Below, one piece after another: positions 11,180-22,430 of a stretch of DNA of 42,691 nt. Each line of letters starts with the position of its first letter. The stretch's first letter is position 1. Both the position numbers and the translations under genes were made by a program. The notes under the pieces are model-generated. The model was not told the origin of the DNA. It ran no database searches and worked only from the letters and a program-made list of their open reading frames with translations. This DNA is from Bipolaris cookei. Lineage: Eukaryota; Ascomycota; Dothideomycetes; Pleosporales; Pleosporaceae. The stretch spans positions 153,750 to 196,440 of the forward strand of contig NRSV01000067.1 of NCBI GenBank assembly GCA_002286855.1. The letters are read 5' to 3'.

Positions 11180-11485
11180 GGGCTTGAAGTAGCCAACGCA
11201 GCCTCCATGCAACGAAAATCGCAAAAAAGAAAGGGATTTCAGAAGGAAGGAGCTCTAATAGTAGAGGAGGGAGAGCGGTTAGCAGCTCTAAGGGAGTTTG
11301 GGGCGCGTAGTGATGGGAAGAAGGTAAAGAAGAGAGCACGCGCTGAGGTAGGCGACCCGTCGCAAGGGAACTGTAGACGCTGTGGCAAGGCTAGGCATAA
11401 CACGCGTACATGCAAGCAAGTAGAAGCGATAGACTCTGAATAAAATAACCTACTACGATTTCTAGTTAGTGTTGTAGTCGCGATA
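10497..11485 (+). mobile_element. TE-A2: 3' half of a second Fot1/pogo element, plus strand
   Basis: A continuous frame runs from about 10497 to the stop at 11443: LPRNWVLAVSENGWITNKLS, then GAHRLLILDGHESHNSAKFQ, PPHSSHLLQSLGVGCFSPLK and a C-terminal zinc knuckle CRRCGKARHNTRTC. It keeps the second and third catalytic blocks of the DDE domain but lacks the helix-turn-helix N-terminus and the first Asp block, so it cannot encode an active transposase. It shares its 5' truncation point with TE-A1, which lies in the opposite orientation. Its 3' untranslated part is interrupted by TE-B at 11486. Confidence 0.75.
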
Positions 11486-13301
11486 TAACGTGTTTCACCA
11501 CCGAGCGGGCCACTTCCCCGCGCCATCCTACCTTCACAATAATAAAGCGTAATGTCTCAACAACCACAACTCCAGAAAAGCTGTACTGAAGCTGATGTAT
11601 AAATTGTAGTCTCTGAGCTTACTAGAAACCAAATTCAAAGTGTCCGACGTGTTGCTCAACTCTATAGTATCCCACATACAACAATCCAGCGACGACGCAA
11701 CGGAAAGCACGATCGACGCGACTGTGAGGCGAACTGCAAGCGCCTAACAAAACTAGAAGAGGAGGCTATTACTCAACATGTAATAGTTGAGGCTAAACGA
11801 GGACTACCCTGTGGGAGAGACGATGAGCGAGATATGGCCAATAGACTACTCCGAGAGCGTGGCGGAGAGGAGGTGGGTAAGGACTGGGTCGATAGGTTTG
11901 TCCAGCGCAGTCCTGAGCTGCGTATGCGCCGAAGCCGTTCATATGATCGCCAGCGAGCTGCCTGTGAAGACCCAGCGCTTATTAAGAGCTGGTTCGACCT
12001 AGTTCAGAATACAAAGGCGAAGTATGATATTGTGAATGAAGATATCTACAACTTTGATGAGACTGACTTTGTCATGGGCAAGATTTTATCACAGCCAGTT
12101 ATCACAGGCTCAGACAAACAAGGGAAATCAAAAAAGATTCAGCCAGGCAGTCGTGAGTGAGTTACGCTGATACAAGGCATTGGCGCAACAAGGAAGCGTA
12201 TCCCAGCCTTTCTCATCTTTGCAAGCAAGGTTCTGATCTCCACCTGGTTCACAGAATATCTGCCACGCGACTGGATGATTCAAGTTAGTCCTGCCGGCTG
12301 GATGAATAACAATCTAGCGCTTGGCTGGCTCCGTCACTTCGATTCCCATGCCCGCCCTGTGGGGACGCATAGGCTGCTCATTATTGACGGCCACGAGAGC
12401 TACTGCTCAGTTAGATTTCCGACATATCTGCGAAGAGAAGAAGATAGTCCTCATCTGCATGCCTTCCCACTCGTCGTGCCTCTTACAGTCTCTTGATGTG
12501 GGCTGCTTCTCGCCGTTGAAGCGCGCGTATGGCGACGCTATCTCGGTCTTGGCACGTAATCGCATCTACCATATCAGTAAAGAAACCTTCTTACCAGCAA
12601 ATCAAAAAGGCCTATTATAAGGCTATGACACCAGAAAGCATCTGCAGAGGGTTTCGAGGCGCTGGACTCAGAGCACACGATTATCACGTTGTTTTATCAC
12701 AGCTTGACGTTGTGCTAGGTAGGCCAACTTCACGAGCGCAAGACAGTAACACCTGGGACCCGAAGATGCGGTCCAAAGCGCGCAAAATGGAGGTGCAGGC
12801 TACGCTTGTTCGAAACCGCATGCAAATCCAGCAAGGATCTTTTACAAATTCTCTTAAAGAGCAGATGCAGCAATTAAGTAAGGGAGCCCAGCAGATATCT
12901 CATATTATGGTGTTGATGCAGGAGGAAATGAGTCGCTTACGAGACACTGTTGAAGCGTCAACAAAGCAAAAATCTCGTAAGCGGCACTACGTACAGGCAG
13001 AGGGGCCCCAGGCAGTTGGTCAGATAACTGATCAGATCACTAAGGCAGAGGGCGGTAGCTGTAATGACGGTGCAATGTCTGCGAAGAGACTGCGCAGTGA
13101 ACGGCGCTGCGGACGTTGCAGCCAAATTGGACACAACTCTCGCACCTGCCAATTAGAATTAGAGGATACAGAGGATAGCGACGTGTCTGAAGAATAATAT
13201 CTTGTTTTACTTAATAGGAAGAATCGCGGTAGTATTGTGTAATATTATTGTGAAGGTGGGATGGCGCGGGGAAGTGGCCCACTCGGTGGTGAAACACGTT
13301 A
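11486..13301 (+). mobile_element. TE-B: full-length Fot1/pogo element with TA duplication
   Basis: Near-identical terminal inverted repeats of about 59 bp bound the element (ACGTGTTTCACCACCGAG at the left and its complement CTCGGTGGTGAAACACGT at the right, about two mismatches). The core is about 11488-13299 (1.81 kb), flanked by TA on each side as expected for a TA-targeting pogo/Fot1 transposon. It is inserted in the 3' flank of TE-A2, whose 3' UTR stops at the left junction. Confidence 0.85.
11552..13197 (+). pseudogene. TE-B transposase, inactivated
   Basis: Decayed DDE transposase of the Fot1/pogo type. A start at 11552 (MSQQPQLQKS) leads to a helix-turn-helix region, then EDIYNFDETDFVMG (first catalytic Asp block), GTHRLLIIDGHESY (second) and SLDVGCFSPLKRAYG (third). 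The C-terminus has a coiled coil and a zinc knuckle CGRCSQIGHNSRTC. Lesions are an early TAA near 11600, a TGA replacing the expected Trp codon in GSRE(W)VT at about 12160, a frameshift after the GHESY block near 12415 and another near 12600. The same internal lesions occur in TE-B2. It cannot make an active protein as read. Confidence 0.85.
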
Positions 13302-13439
13302 TACTATTCTATTACTATGTAAATTTACTAAAATAGCTTCGAGAAAAATCTACCTTATAGCAGATTGCGTAGTCCAAGATGTTATAAATAGATATCGACT
13401 GTTAGTAGCATAGTAGCTTCTAGTAGTTGATTCATGATA

Positions 13440-13588
13440 GAATCTTGGTGATATCCCCAGCACCTGGATTCTGCTGGAGATTATCTAAGTAGCTTATTTC
13501 TCCAACAGTGTGCTCATCAAAGTGCTTTAACCACGACAGGCCAAGCTCATTATCCAACCAGCACGTACATATGCTAATCGTTTTCTGT
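13440..13588 (-). pseudogene. TE-F: small transposase remnant
   Basis: The minus strand encodes a short piece of a Fot1/pogo transposase, including DNELGLSWLKHFDEHTVG, equivalent to the stretch before the second catalytic block in the other elements. Orientation matches TE-E, which lies beyond TE-D, so F and E may be parts of one element split by later insertions. That link is inference; the residues that should directly bridge them were not found. Confidence 0.55.
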
Positions 13589-13719
13589 AAAACAGTTTAA
13601 GCAAAAGTTAGCGTACCAAAGTCAATTTCAGCCAGTCAGACAGAGGTTGTGAACAGTAAGGTTTTCTTTGATTGGTAGAACATATGTTCGGTACGCTAAC
13701 ATCTGGTTAACCTGTTTTT
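13589..13719. mobile_element. MITE-like palindromic element
   Basis: Two imperfect inverted repeats of about 29 bases face each other: AACAGTTTAAGCAAAAGTTA then GCGTACC at the left, and GGTACGCTAAC followed by ATCTGGTTAACCTG at the right. The interior (~75 bases) has no coding potential. Size and structure fit a miniature inverted-repeat element, inserted in or beside the TE-F remnant. No autonomous relative with these ends is in the window. Confidence 0.5.
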
Positions 13720-13958
13720 CAAAAACCGATTTGCCCATATATAGTTCAGCCATTCTCTAATACTAAGAACTTCCGATTGTACCGTATATCTACCTTTTCC
13801 TATTACTAGGCTACGAGCCTCACCGTGATTCAGACAGCCCCCTCAGCTCGATCTACACCAATTCGAATGTAACTACGTAGATACTTGTGAGCCCCACCAG
13901 CTTGCACATCTTATATAGCCCTAGGGCTGAGAAAAGACGTTAAACCAAAGTAATAATA

Positions 13959-15779
13959 ACGTACTTGACCATTGAGCCGGCCACTTTTTCTTAGCAATGC
14001 AAAGATCAACTTCAAAGTACAATGTCCCAACTTCGTGAAGACTTTTTAATTCAGCAAGAAGGCAGAATTGCTCTTGCTCTTCAGGCATACTTTGTAGGGT
14101 AGTTTAAGACCGTATGACGCACTGCTACTGCCTTCAACGTACCGCATCAACGGCTTTCTGATCGGCTTAAGAAAATCACCTTTCGACCTCAAAGCACACC
14201 CGAATCGCCAGAAGCTTATTGAAAACGAGGAGCAAACTATCGTACGATATATCCTTGACCTAGATCTACGAGAATTTGCGCCCTGGCTGTGCTAGGTAGC
14301 AAATATGGCAGAGAAATTACTTAGAGCGCGTGATGGGAAGCCTGTAGGAAAGAACTGGGCTAGAAGGTTTGTATCGCATTCGGACGAGCTTAAAGCAGCT
14401 TTCAGTCGACCAAAAGATCGCTAGAGAATACGGCAGGAGGATCCAGAGACTATTGACGCGTGGTTTGAGCTTGTACGGAGTACAGTCGAGAAGTATGGGG
14501 TCCACCCAGACGACATCCATAATTTTGATGAGACCGGATTTCAAATGGGAGTAATTGGCTCAATGAAAGTAGTTAGAGGCTTAGAACGTTGTACGAGACC
14601 CACTCTCATTCAGCCAATCAATCGCGAGTGGGTTACCGTTATCCAGAGCATCTGCGCTGCAGGATACGCTACCCCGCCATTCATCATCTACAAAAGACGC
14701 GTCCATACCTCAGCATGGTACGAAGAAGCAGGCATACCGTACAATTGGAAGCTCTCAGTATCAGAGGACGGCTGGACCAATAACGCGCTTGGTTTTGAGT
14801 GGTTAAAGCACTTTGACGAGCATACGAAGACGCGTCAGGTGGGGTCATACAGGCTGCTTATTCTTGACTGCCATGAGAGCTACCTAAACCAAGAATTTAA
14901 GGACTACTGCCTCGTACGAAAGATCCTTACTCTTTTTATGCCTGCTCATCCATTGCACATACTCTAGCCACTCGACGTTGTCTGCTTTTCGCCTCTTAAG
15001 CAGAAGTACTCTCAACGCGTACGAGACTTGGCGCGCCACCATATCTGGCATATTGACAAAGAACGCTTCCTTCTAGCCTTTCGAGACGCGTTTTTTGACG
15101 TATTTACGTCTGATAACTGCAAGAAGGCTTTTGAGGCAGCAGGGCTAGTCCCTATCAACGCGCAGAGAGTCATTGATCGCCTAGATGTGCGCCTTCATAC
15201 CCCACCACAGCCGCCCCAGGCAGAAACGCCTTGGCAATCAAAAATGCCAACCAATACGTACGAGTTTGGATCACAATCAAAGCTAGTGTGCGAGCGCTTT
15301 GTACAAGCACCAAAATCTGCTCAAAAAGGGTTTCTCACAGCTTATCAAAGGGGCAGAATTGATGCTATACCAGAACACTCTTCAAGCTGCTCGTATTACT
15401 GAGCTTGAAGAGCAATTAGCAGAGGTAACAAAGCGCCGAGGGCGAAAGAGGGAGCGGATTCAGACAGTCGGGACACTAGATTTTGGTGTAGCGGAATCAC
15501 AGGCAGCTGAAAGTACTTCTACTAGTCGTACGGCATCAAAGAAGGCGCGTGGTAGGGTTACGTAGTCAAGAAAGAGGCCAGCCAGGTCAACGGCACTGTA
15601 GAACCTGTGGGAAGGCAGGGCATAACGCTCGTACGTGCCAAAAAGACACAGAAGAGGATTTTAAATCAGATACTAGTGAGGCTTACGAGGCTTCTATAGT
15701 GAGTGTAGAGTAATTCAAGTTTTTATATATGAAGTTCGCGATGCCAAGAAAAAGTGGCCGGCTCGATGGTCAAGTACGT
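13959..15779 (+). mobile_element. TE-D: full-length Fot1/pogo element with TA duplication
   Basis: Matching inverted ends bound 1,821 bases. The left begins ACGTACTTGACCATTGAGCC and the right ends GGCTCGATGGTCAAGTACGT. TA dinucleotides flank both sides (13957-13958 and 15780-15781). Length and ACGT-beginning ends match TE-B and TE-I, so these are sister families. It abuts TE-E on its right. Confidence 0.85.
14022..15713 (+). pseudogene. TE-D transposase, inactivated
   Basis: DDE transposase with several breaks. The N-terminal helix-turn-helix (EGRIALALQAY) is followed by early stops and frame changes. The catalytic region is largely open: DIHNFDETGFQMG (first Asp block), GSYRLLILDCHESY (second, with Cys in place of the usual Gly) and PLDVVCFSPLKQKY (third, preceded by a TAG). 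A frameshift near 15350 leads into the coiled coil, and a further change is needed to read the C-terminal zinc knuckle CRTCGKAGHNARTC. Several independent lesions make this an old, dead copy. Confidence 0.8.
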
Positions 15780-15781
15780 TA

Positions 15782-16584
15782 TAATAATGATATCTCTTCC
15801 TATTAAGCAGAGATATAGACACGTTCTTTGCAGATAATAACTAGCACGTTAGAATATCCAGCAGCGTAGATACTCTGAGTAACTATAATCCACTTGCGGT
15901 TGCCCAGCTGGATCTTCTTTGATTTCTCTAGTTTGTCTGAGTCTGTCATGGGTAAGATTTTAACACAGTCAGTTGTCATAAAACTAGTTTCATCAAAGTC
16001 GTAGATAGCTTCGTCCAAAATACCATACTTCGCCTTTGTATTCTGAACTAGCTCGAACCAACCCTTCACAAGCGCTGGATCTTCGCAGGCAGCTCGTTAA
16101 CGATCATGTGGATGGATCCGGCGCATACGTAGCTCAGGATTGCGCTAAATAAACCTACCTACTCAGTTCTTGCTAACTTCCTCTCCACCAAGCTCTCGGA
16201 TTAGTCTATTAACCATATCTCGAACGTCGTCTCTTCCACAGGGTAGTTCTCAGTTGGCCTCAACTATTATACGTTAAGTAATAGCCTCCTCTTCTATTTT
16301 TGTTAGGCGCTTTACTGGTGGCTCGTGGTCGCTTTACTGGTGGCTCGTGGTCGCTTTAACATGTCTTTTTATTACGTTGCCATTGTATCGTCCGTCTTGG
16401 GACGCTATAGATTAATTTAGCGCGCCTTGGGCTTAAGTTTTCGCGTTTTTAGAGATGAGAGATAGCAGGAGTAACGTCAGCTACAGTATAGTCTTTTTGA
16501 GTTTGGTGTTGTTAAGATATCACACGTTATTATTGCGAAGGTAAGGTACTATGACTTCGTGGGGCGTACACTAGTAAAACACGT
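15782..16584 (-). mobile_element. TE-E: 5' half of a TE-B-family element, minus strand
   Basis: The right end has a degraded version of the TE-B terminal repeat (AAAACACGTTA followed by TA at 16585-16586). Inside, the minus strand shows the TE-B order: the EEEAIT-like helix region near 16300, then EAIYDFDETSFM, then QLGNRKWIIVTQSIYAAGYS. Coding stops at about 15785, exactly where TE-D begins, so the rest was displaced or removed. Numerous AT-rich changes and stops show strong decay. It is a third representative of the B family. Confidence 0.65.
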
Positions 16585-16586
16585 TA

Positions 16587-17354
16587 TGCCCTCTAGAGAG
16601 CGATACTCTATTAAATTTTTCACCCGAAATCAATATGTAAGGGGCTATTACTTAAAAGCTCTTTCAAAGTTCTAGTAGAATATGAGAACATTATAAGGCA
16701 GGAAATTAACACATTAAAAGAATAAAAAAAAAGGTAGTTCGAATTGAGACTTAACTAGAAACAGACTTTCAAAAAGCTAGCGTGACAGCAATAAAGGGCA
16801 CAGTGATCAGCTCCCAGAGATGTCAATACGCTGTATAAGATAGATAACAAGATTAGGCTTATCAACATACCAAGGCAGGATTTGCCTATAGAGTCAGGGA
16901 GATAAGACTGGAAAGAGAGAGCTAGGGGCTGTGAGATGCTGTGTCGACGGGGAACCACTCAGCGTTCCACGATGCATTCTCACGTCATACAGTAGGCATG
17001 ACATAGACTTAAATTTAGTCTTATCAATATCTAGTATGTCATTCTTTAGTCATGATACAAACTATATTCGCTTTATTGGTAAGCATAATACGGGGTTCTA
17101 CAAGTATGGTACGCACACGTCATAGTATTGGCTCTTGTTGAAGATCTTATATGAAAGTGGCAATCTGAGAAAATTTTCCAAAAAAGCAATCACATAAAAG
17201 CGAGACTTCCTGATATCCTTTATCGTTCCCTGCGGATATAAATAAGGGTGCGTTTGCATCAAATCATTCTTTAGATACGTGGCAGCTATCTATAGCCTGC
17301 ATCTTCTGGCTAAGATCTTAAACTAATCAATTCATCTCTTTCATAATCGTGAAA
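16587..17354. other. AT-rich intergenic region, no gene recognised
   Basis: About 770 bases between the TE-E end and the RNase III-like gene. Base composition is clearly more AT-rich than the host blocks. No terminal repeats or convincing frames were seen. The last ~100 bases contain a TATAAATAAGG-like motif at about 17236-17246, which could serve the gene starting at 17355. Confidence 0.45.
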
Positions 17355-17848
17355 ATGGAAGACTCTTCAGTAGAGAACATCCTCAAGTATCATTTTTCCA
17401 ATCGCCAACTACTGGACGAAGCATTGCTTGCCGCAGGAGCGTCAGTTTCCAGCAAATATGTACAAGGAAATGTACAAGGTAATAAGCGTCTCGCTCTCTT
17501 AGGAAATTCCGTAATACAAGAAGCTGTTCTTGAGCCCTGGTATAACTCTGAGAAAAGTACTGGTAAGTGCGGATATAAGTGAAGATTTTTTTAAGTCTGA
17601 TCTTTACAGAGGAGGGTAATAATAGAATAAAGAAGCTGTGCAGAAATACGAAGTTGGACCAACTAGCAAAACAAAGCGGTATATCGAGCTGTATCACTCA
17701 AAATCCTTGCCAACAAGGCCAAGTACCGCAGGAGACCGCTGCATCAACGGTTGAAGCACTGGTAGGAGCAGTGTATCTAGATTGTGGGAAAGATATGTCA
17801 AAGGTCAAGCAAGTACTCGAGGCAATTGGTTTTTTCACCGAGGGATGA
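17355..17848 (+). CDS. Small RNase III-fold protein, probably catalytically inactive
   Basis: Exons 17355-17562 and 17610-17848 join across a 47-bp intron (donor GTAAGT, acceptor TACAG) to give 148 residues. The fold is recognised from the N-terminal helix pair (ILKYHFSNRQLLDEALLAAG), the signature block NKRLALLGNSVIQEAV and the C-terminal block AASTVEALVGAVYLDCGKD. Compared with canonical RNase III (ERLEFLGDS and ADxxEA), the catalytic Glu is Ala47, the catalytic Asp is Asn51 and the later Asp is Ser115; only Glu118 is kept. There is no dsRNA-binding domain. A short direct repeat (VQGNVQGN) precedes the signature. It may be a structural or RNA-binding paralogue, or a decaying gene. The ATG at 17355 is chosen because the GTG upstream is not a fungal start. 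Confidence 0.75.
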
Positions 17849-18207
17849 GGATGAAATAATATTCATCCCTTCGTGACAGATAACTCTGTATGCCATAATC
17901 TGCTAATCAGCTCACTTGAATCACAGGCTTCTTGCCAGCTAATTAGCTATTTCTGGCACACATGTACATTACGAAAGGATGGACATTACTTCCGCCTTTA
18001 CTTCTTCGGTTCGTGTATATGTGGATCATAGGCTCAGGAGTGAAGATTGACAGTTTGCTTCCTGCATTACACATACTCGACACATTGTTTGCAAAAATAC
18101 AGGTACCCAGACAGCATTATGAATTATGCTCTGGCATCTTATATTTATAGCTTTGAACACCAATATCATTGTTACTCTAAGCAGATACTTTAGTATCCTG
18201 TGCAGGG
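17849..18207. other. Intergenic, no gene recognised
   Basis: This is the 3' flank of the RNase III-like gene up to the hAT element. No recognisable feature was seen. Confidence 0.4.
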
Positions 18208-20940
18208 TTGCAAACAGATAAATCGAATTCAAATCTAATCAAATCAAGTCAAATCAAATCAAAGTGAGCAGAGTTATTTAGGTGTTTGATTATTTGGATA
18301 AGACGCACAGACGGGAACGCGTCCAATAACGGTACGACGCCTGCTCAGCTACCGTACTGTGGATTTGCATTTTATCAGGGGTAAAGAGTGGCTTAGCGAA
18401 TCTATCCTCATATTCCACTATATCTCAAAGCAGTGAGCGTCGTAGCTGGTCTAAAAGTTTACGTTTCTCACCAGCATTTGACATAGCAATGTCTCTTAAC
18501 GCTGACAGCATGTCAGCAAGCTTTTCCACTACTCCTCCTACCACTACCCCTTCTACCACTTATAATAACCTTGACAGTCCTATTAACTTCAACCCGTCAG
18601 AGCGCAACGGGGAGGGGACGAGAGACACACTCCCTGTAGTTGATTACGTCGGTTACGAAGGTATCGATTGGAGCCGCCTTCCCGGTTATTGCATGCGCAA
18701 GCATGGAAGGAGGGTGCGGACAGGATGGGTGTGGGAGCATGGATAAGACATCGAGAAAGCCAGATCAGGTCGTCGTTCCTGGCTCTGTAAAGAATGCCAT
18801 AGATGGAGGGCTACAACTACGCATATATACGACTCTGAATCTATAAGTCAAGCAAACAGCCATATGGAAAGTGTCCACCGTATCAACTAAGATGGGCAAC
18901 TGCCACCAAAAAGGAAGAAACAACGGACGCTCTTTAACATAGCAGACCCGGACTCTCACCAACCAAAGGAGCTGGCTTTGGTAAATTCTTTTATAGCCTC
19001 ATTTGACCCTATTCATTTTCAGGCTTTACTTGTTCGATGGGTGGCTTGCGACAACGTGCCGTTTAACAAGCTTGAAAGTCCCTATTTCCGAGACCTTATG
19101 GGATACGCAAACGGTGCGATTATCGATTCAGGGAGCCTCCCAACTCACAGCATAATGCGGGAATGGATTATACGGTTCTTTAATTGCCATAAGAGTGTTA
19201 TTACCCAGCTTCTCATCTGCTCATTAAGCCGGATTAATATTTTCTTTGACGCCCTGGACCTCGCGCAAGTTCACGTCACTTCTTGGCCTCACTGTGCACT
19301 TTCTTGACGACAAAGGGAAGTTCCGTACGTTCCTTCTGGGCCTGCCACAAATTGAGGAGCGTCATAGTGGCGAGAATCTTGCAGACCGCGTTAGTGAAAT
19401 AATTCGCGAATATGGGTTAGAGAATCGTATTGGCTACTTCGTCACAAACAATGCGGAAAACAATGACACATGCCTTGAAGACTTAGGCACAGAGTTCAGC
19501 TTCGACAAGCAGCACAGGCGGCTTCGTTGCTGTAGACATATTATCAACCTTGTCGCCCAATCTATTCTATTTGGCACGAACGCTGATGCTTTTGAGGACT
19601 GCCAAGCTGAAAAAGAATTTCAAGAAGAGATGAAACTCTGGAGGTCGAAGGGCCCAATTGGCAAACTACAAAGTATTGTTCACTGGGTGCAAAGGTCGGG
19701 CCAACGCACAAAAAAGCTCCATAAGCTCCAGCTGATTGAGAACACCGCCTTGAATCTTGAAGGCAAGACAACATATAATGTCATCACAGACAACGCTACC
19801 CGCTGGAACTCATCGGAGGCGATGATGAACGAGGTTACCAGCTTCGGAATGCGCTCGACCCTATGGTCCAGGCAGAAGTTATGGAGTGGAACCAGTACGT
19901 GGCTAGGAGGTCCCAGAACGGGACAAAGCCAATGCCTAGAAGGAGTCAAAAGAAACCTACGATTGTTGACGATAAGATGTCTGCTGAGGACTGGCTAGCA
20001 ATCGCAGAGTATCTGGCGCTATTAAAGCCGCTAAAGACAGCTACTAAGCGCCTCGAAGGCCGACCCAAAGAAGGTGAGCTAAATCCAGCCTCCTGCCGCT
20101 TGACATTTAATTTATGTTTTTTTAGGAAAACTCGGTGCTATATGGGAGATTCTGCTGACAATGGAATGGCTTCTAAGGCATCTAGAAGAGGCAAAGGTAT
20201 AACATGAACGAGATGAAGAGCCGTATTTACGGATTGGCTGCAATCTTGGCTGGATGAAGCTGGACCAATACTACACCCTTACTGAGGACAGTCCTGCATA
20301 TCTTGCAGCCCTTGTCCTCCATCCAGCCTTTCGGTAGTCAACTGTTGAGTCACAATGGGCTGATCATCCTGATTGGCTAGTGAGAGGAAAGGCAGCTGTG
20401 CGAGAACTATGGGAATATCGTATTCTCCCTGTTGAGCGGGATATAACACCTGAGCAGCCCACTATTGCAAGGAAGACTACTGACCTAGATGATTTTATGG
20501 CATCAGTTAGAAAACCCAGCAATCAACCTACACCTTTACCTTTGGCTACGCAAGATGAGTATACAGCGTGGGTTGCTACTGCCGATCTAGGCAACTGCTT
20601 GGTGAATGATCCGATTCAGTATTGGCTTATCCGAAGACGTCAGTATTCACGTCTATCCCGGATGGCAATTGATCTTTTTTCAATTCCTGCAATGTCATCT
20701 GAGCCGGAACGAATATTCAGCCTGGCAGGATATATGATTACAGCCCAGAGAGGGAGACTGCAACCGGATATTATAGGAGCAGCTCAATGCATCTCATCAT
20801 GGGAGAGGAGTGGGGCTATCCAAATATCCAAACCCAACTAAATCGATCCAAATTAAATCGAATCAAATCAAATCGACCAAATTTGTATCCAAATCAAATC
20901 AAATTGAAGGTTAGATCTGATTTGATTTATCTATTTGCAA
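18208..20940 (+). mobile_element. hAT (Ac-like) DNA transposon, inactive
   Basis: The ends are inverted copies: TTGCAAACAGATAAATC at the left and GATTTATCTATTTGCAA (as read on the plus strand) at the right. Both subterminal regions are rich in repeated AAATC motifs on the plus strand, a typical hAT arrangement for transposase binding. The 8-base flanks (GTGCAGGG and GCCTGGGT) are only partly alike, so a clean target-site duplication is not preserved. Length is 2.73 kb. Confidence 0.75.
18489..20841 (+). pseudogene. hAT transposase, inactivated
   Basis: The N-terminus (MSLNADSMSASFSTT) leads into a BED-type zinc finger (LCKEC ... SHMESVH) interrupted by a TAA near 18744 and another stop shortly after. 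The central region continues with LALVNSFIASFDPIHFQALL and, after a frame change near 19230, LTVHFLDDKGKFRTFLLGLP and GYFVTNNAENNDTC (RNase H-like core). Frame changes near 19850 and 20100 and stops near 20200 and 20337 precede a C-terminal hAT dimerisation domain (YSRLSRMAIDLFSIPAMSSE, PERIFSLAG). Multiple lesions make it non-functional. Confidence 0.85.
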
Positions 20941-21169
20941 GCCTGGGTGTTGGCACGATAAAGGGATCACGGAGTGAATCAACTTGCAGCTGCAATACTA
21001 TGGTGAGGAAGCGGATTAATTGTCTGTATGTGCTATCGTGTCCAGTACTTACAGCGCCTGCGCGCACGGACGCAGACGCACGATTCGGTAAGCAGTAGGG
21101 ACAACGACGTCTCTGCGACTGCTCGTGTCAACCAATCAGTTTCGCTTATCAGTAGGACTCGTTCGAGTC

Positions 21170-22430
21170 CTAGTTGATTCCGACATTGGGCTCAATTGCG
21201 TTTAAGTCTGGCGAATTACCTGGCCAGAGAAGCTCCATAGTACCATATAGATTAAATATTAGCTGCTGAGCGTGGTGCTCATGTGATGGAGCTTTATATT
21301 CTTGTATAATTGTTCTTGGCTGAGTGCTCTTATACTGCTGCGTAAAGGGTAGTAGCTTTGGTCGAAGAATTGTTTTTTGATAGCGATACCAATCAATGCC
21401 AGAACCTTTACCACGAGCCAGCTTGCCATTCATCTGATTCCATCGCCACTGAGGCTTTAGGCCACGGGTTGTTCGTAGATTGAGTCGACGCATACCATTA
21501 TTAAGCTCCCATTGCTCTTTCATTAGCGGCTCAAGGCTCTTGTTCATCTCCTCTATCTCTTTATCAGCTTTTTCTTTGTCTTTCTTTGTCTCAGGCATCC
21601 AGCAATGGCATGGCCCCTTCTTGTCGTAGGAGAAACACGCCCAGAACATAAACTCAGAATAGCTTTTCCAACGCTCTCGAATACAGCTTCGTACAAAAGC
21701 TTCATCAGCCTTACGCCATACACGATAGCCGTCTCGTCAATGGAGCACTACAACACTCGTCTCGTCTGACCAAATTACATTCTTCCAGTCTTCAAGAGTC
21801 CAGTCTTTATGCTCTAAACACCACTTAAGTAGATCTTCCCGCATCTGCTTCATCAACCCAGGCTTCCTTGTCTGTTTCGTCTTTTTGAATCCAGTTCTCT
21901 TGAGAATACGATATACAGTGCTTGCTGAGAATTCGATTCCTTTCTCTCTGAGCATACCAGCAATGTCAGTACACGATTTCTCCCTTCCATAGCGATCACG
22001 GCGTACTGTAAGCACTACAGCAGAAGACGTGTCCACAATCTGCTTTGATGGACGGCCAGATCGAGGTGCATCTTGTACATGCTCGTCCTGAAGGTTGAGT
22101 GGACGTTTAGCTGGGTCAAATCCACGCTCAATCGCTCAGGCATATATCTTATTAAGCGTACGCTTCTCTATACATGTTAAGTCGGTTATCTCGCTATTGC
22201 TATTGCCTATTGCTTTAAGAGAAATAACAAGGGCACGAGCCGCAGTACTGTAGCTCATCGTGAGACTTGGATTTGGTAAAAAATGATGGGTAGTTTATCA
22301 AAAGCGATCACTTTGCGATGTGAGCAGAGGCCACGTACAATCGGAGCAACTGCCTAATTCGCTATAGTGCACGCAGCCCTCTGACAAGGGGGGCCCAGAC
22401 TTTTGACAGGCACCTCCGTACTGTCAGACT
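21170..22430 (-). mobile_element. Tc1/mariner-type element, 3'-truncated and inactive
   Basis: A minus-strand transposase occupies most of this stretch. The 5' side (high coordinates) has a candidate terminal repeat region around 22380-22430 (containing ACGGAGGTGCCTGTCAAAAG on the minus strand). No matching inverted end was found at the low-coordinate side, and coding similarity stops just after the NAIEP block near 21180, so the 3' part is missing. A small perfect hairpin (AGGACTC GTTC GAGTCCT) lies at about 21151-21168, next to the break. Confidence 0.6.
21176..22258 (-). pseudogene. Tc1/mariner transposase, inactivated
   Basis: Start near 22258 (MSYSTAARALVISLKAIGN), a helix-turn-helix region broken by a TGA near 22137, then the SASTVYRILKRTGFKKTKQT block. 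The first catalytic block is NVIWSDETSVV, followed by a TGA at 21737-21739. After FMFWACFSYDKKGPCHCW there is an ~85-residue charged insertion (KKDKEKADKEIEEMNKSLEP and onward) before the second block IIQEYKAPSHEHH, where Tyr occupies the place normally taken by the catalytic Asp. The third block is NSPDLNAIEP, after which homology ends. Confidence 0.8.

Noticed and set aside
21151..21168. Hairpin AGGACTC GTTC GAGTCCT considered as a tRNA T-arm
   Set aside because: The stem is perfect but neighbouring arms are missing; it lies at the broken end of the Tc1 element.
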